Positions 63,698 through 64,000 of a stretch of 64,000 nt of DNA are shown piece after piece. Numbering within the stretch: position 1 is the stretch's first letter; every line of letters begins with the position of its first letter. The stretch lies in assembly GCF_040811775.1 (NCBI RefSeq), contig NZ_JBFNXW010000005.1, forward strand, positions 1-64,000, in the 5' to 3' direction. Origin of the DNA: Balneola sp. MJW-20 (GTDB taxonomy: Bacteria; Bacteroidota; Rhodothermia; Balneolales; Balneolaceae). The translations under genes and the position numbers were made by a program. The notes below the pieces were generated by a model, which was not told where the DNA came from, made no database searches, and saw only the letters and a program-made list of their open reading frames with translations.

Positions 63698-64000
63698 TCC
63701 TGTTCCGGATCTTTCTTGCCTCTCAGGATCTTCTTGTATTTGACTCCGGCCTTATACACCCGGTTTATGCCGTTAAATGCGGCTACACGGTAGGCTTCAC
63801 TGTAAGTAGGGTAATTCATCACATGATTGATGAAATACCGGATATCACCGTTCAGTGACATTACTGCCTGTCCCAGATGAACCAGATCACTGGCTCTTTC
63901 CCCGATAATATGCACACCCAGTATCTTAAAGGTGTCGGTTGCAAATACGATCTTTAATAAACCGTCCTGCTGCTTGGATATATCGCCCTGGGTGATATTC
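63688..64000 (-). CDS. sthA: Pyridine nucleotide-disulphide oxidoreductase, C-terminal part (soluble transhydrogenase SthA-like; 5' end outside window)
   Basis: About 104 residues of the C-terminal dimerisation domain are visible on the minus strand, running open to the window edge. The segment LGVHIIGERASDLVHLGQAV and the following NYPTYSEAYRVAAFNGINRV are those of soluble pyridine nucleotide transhydrogenase (SthA/UdhA). The redox-active and nucleotide-binding regions are outside the window. Other dihydrolipoamide dehydrogenase-like flavoproteins remain possible. It is convergent with the DUF429 gene. Confidence 0.85.
   Translation of the reverse strand, partial: NITQGDISKQQDGLLKIVFATDTFKILGVHIIGERASDLVHLGQAVMSLNGDIRYFINHVMNYPTYSEAYRVAAFNGINRVYKAGVKYKKILRGKKDPEQDQT

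Noticed and set aside
1..64000. Insertion sequences, toxin-antitoxin or defence systems
   Set aside because: No transposase, restriction, abortive-infection, retron or toxin signature was recognised in any frame on either strand.

Overview
The window is a mid-GC bacterial chromosome segment. It starts inside tuf and runs through the classic tuf - tRNA-Trp - secE - nusG - rplKAJL - rpoBC transcription/translation block. Several traits point to the FCB superphylum: a Bacteroidota-length RpoB (1275 aa) and RpoC (1437 aa), a T9SS-type C-terminal sorting domain (NYPNPFNP signature), many secreted proteins and lipoproteins, a TonB with a Pro/Glu linker, a DUF1015-serC pair and an archaeal/eukaryote-style short prolyl-tRNA synthetase. 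A Balneolota/Rhodothermota-like marine heterotroph is my best inference; no rRNA is present to confirm it.

Layout. 1-11.7 kb: informational operon, closed by a strong intrinsic terminator. 11.7-19.4 kb, mostly minus strand: a secreted family 2 glycoside hydrolase, a secreted M28 peptidase, an operon of Tat-type class V aminotransferase / RidA-like lipoprotein / M20 amidohydrolase, and a YtxH protein. 19.5-27.1 kb: an RND efflux operon (one adaptor, two pumps). 27.3-33.1 kb: small-type transaldolase, secreted S10 carboxypeptidase, a membrane protein and a penicillin-acylase lipoprotein. 33.2-36.8 kb: a secreted unknown, a 55-aa CxxC microprotein, a CrtI-type desaturase and RlpA. 37-39.2 kb: a sorting-domain protein followed by an S74 (tail-fibre chaperone) protein. 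39.3-47.7 kb: tRNA-Thr, rhomboid protease, serC/DUF1015, DUF1844/Nudix, TonB, and proS-nnrED-vanZ, then tRNA-Met. 47.8-59.5 kb: a visibly AT-richer accessory stretch of lipoproteins and secreted unknowns, a LolA-like protein, a truncated YbjQ, and an HxlR / metallo-hydrolase / alpha-beta hydrolase block bracketed by related intergenic repeats. 59.9-64 kb: an orphan NarL-type regulator lacking the phosphoacceptor Asp, a membrane protein, aspS-DUF429, and the 3' end of an sthA-like flavoprotein.

The most unusual signal is not a gene. Many intergenic spacers (11.7-17.1, 33.1, 34.5 and 36.1 kb, perhaps 42.4 kb) are built of tandem 7-bp units, with different unit sequences at different loci, ranging from perfect (TTCTGCC x11) to strongly decayed. 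Some run into the 3' ends of genes or fold into long hairpins. Other points worth a second look are the apparent export of a RidA-family protein together with its PLP-enzyme neighbour, the degenerate receiver domain, and a three-gene envelope cassette at 56.5-59.4 kb. No transposase, CRISPR array, prophage or complete defence system was seen.
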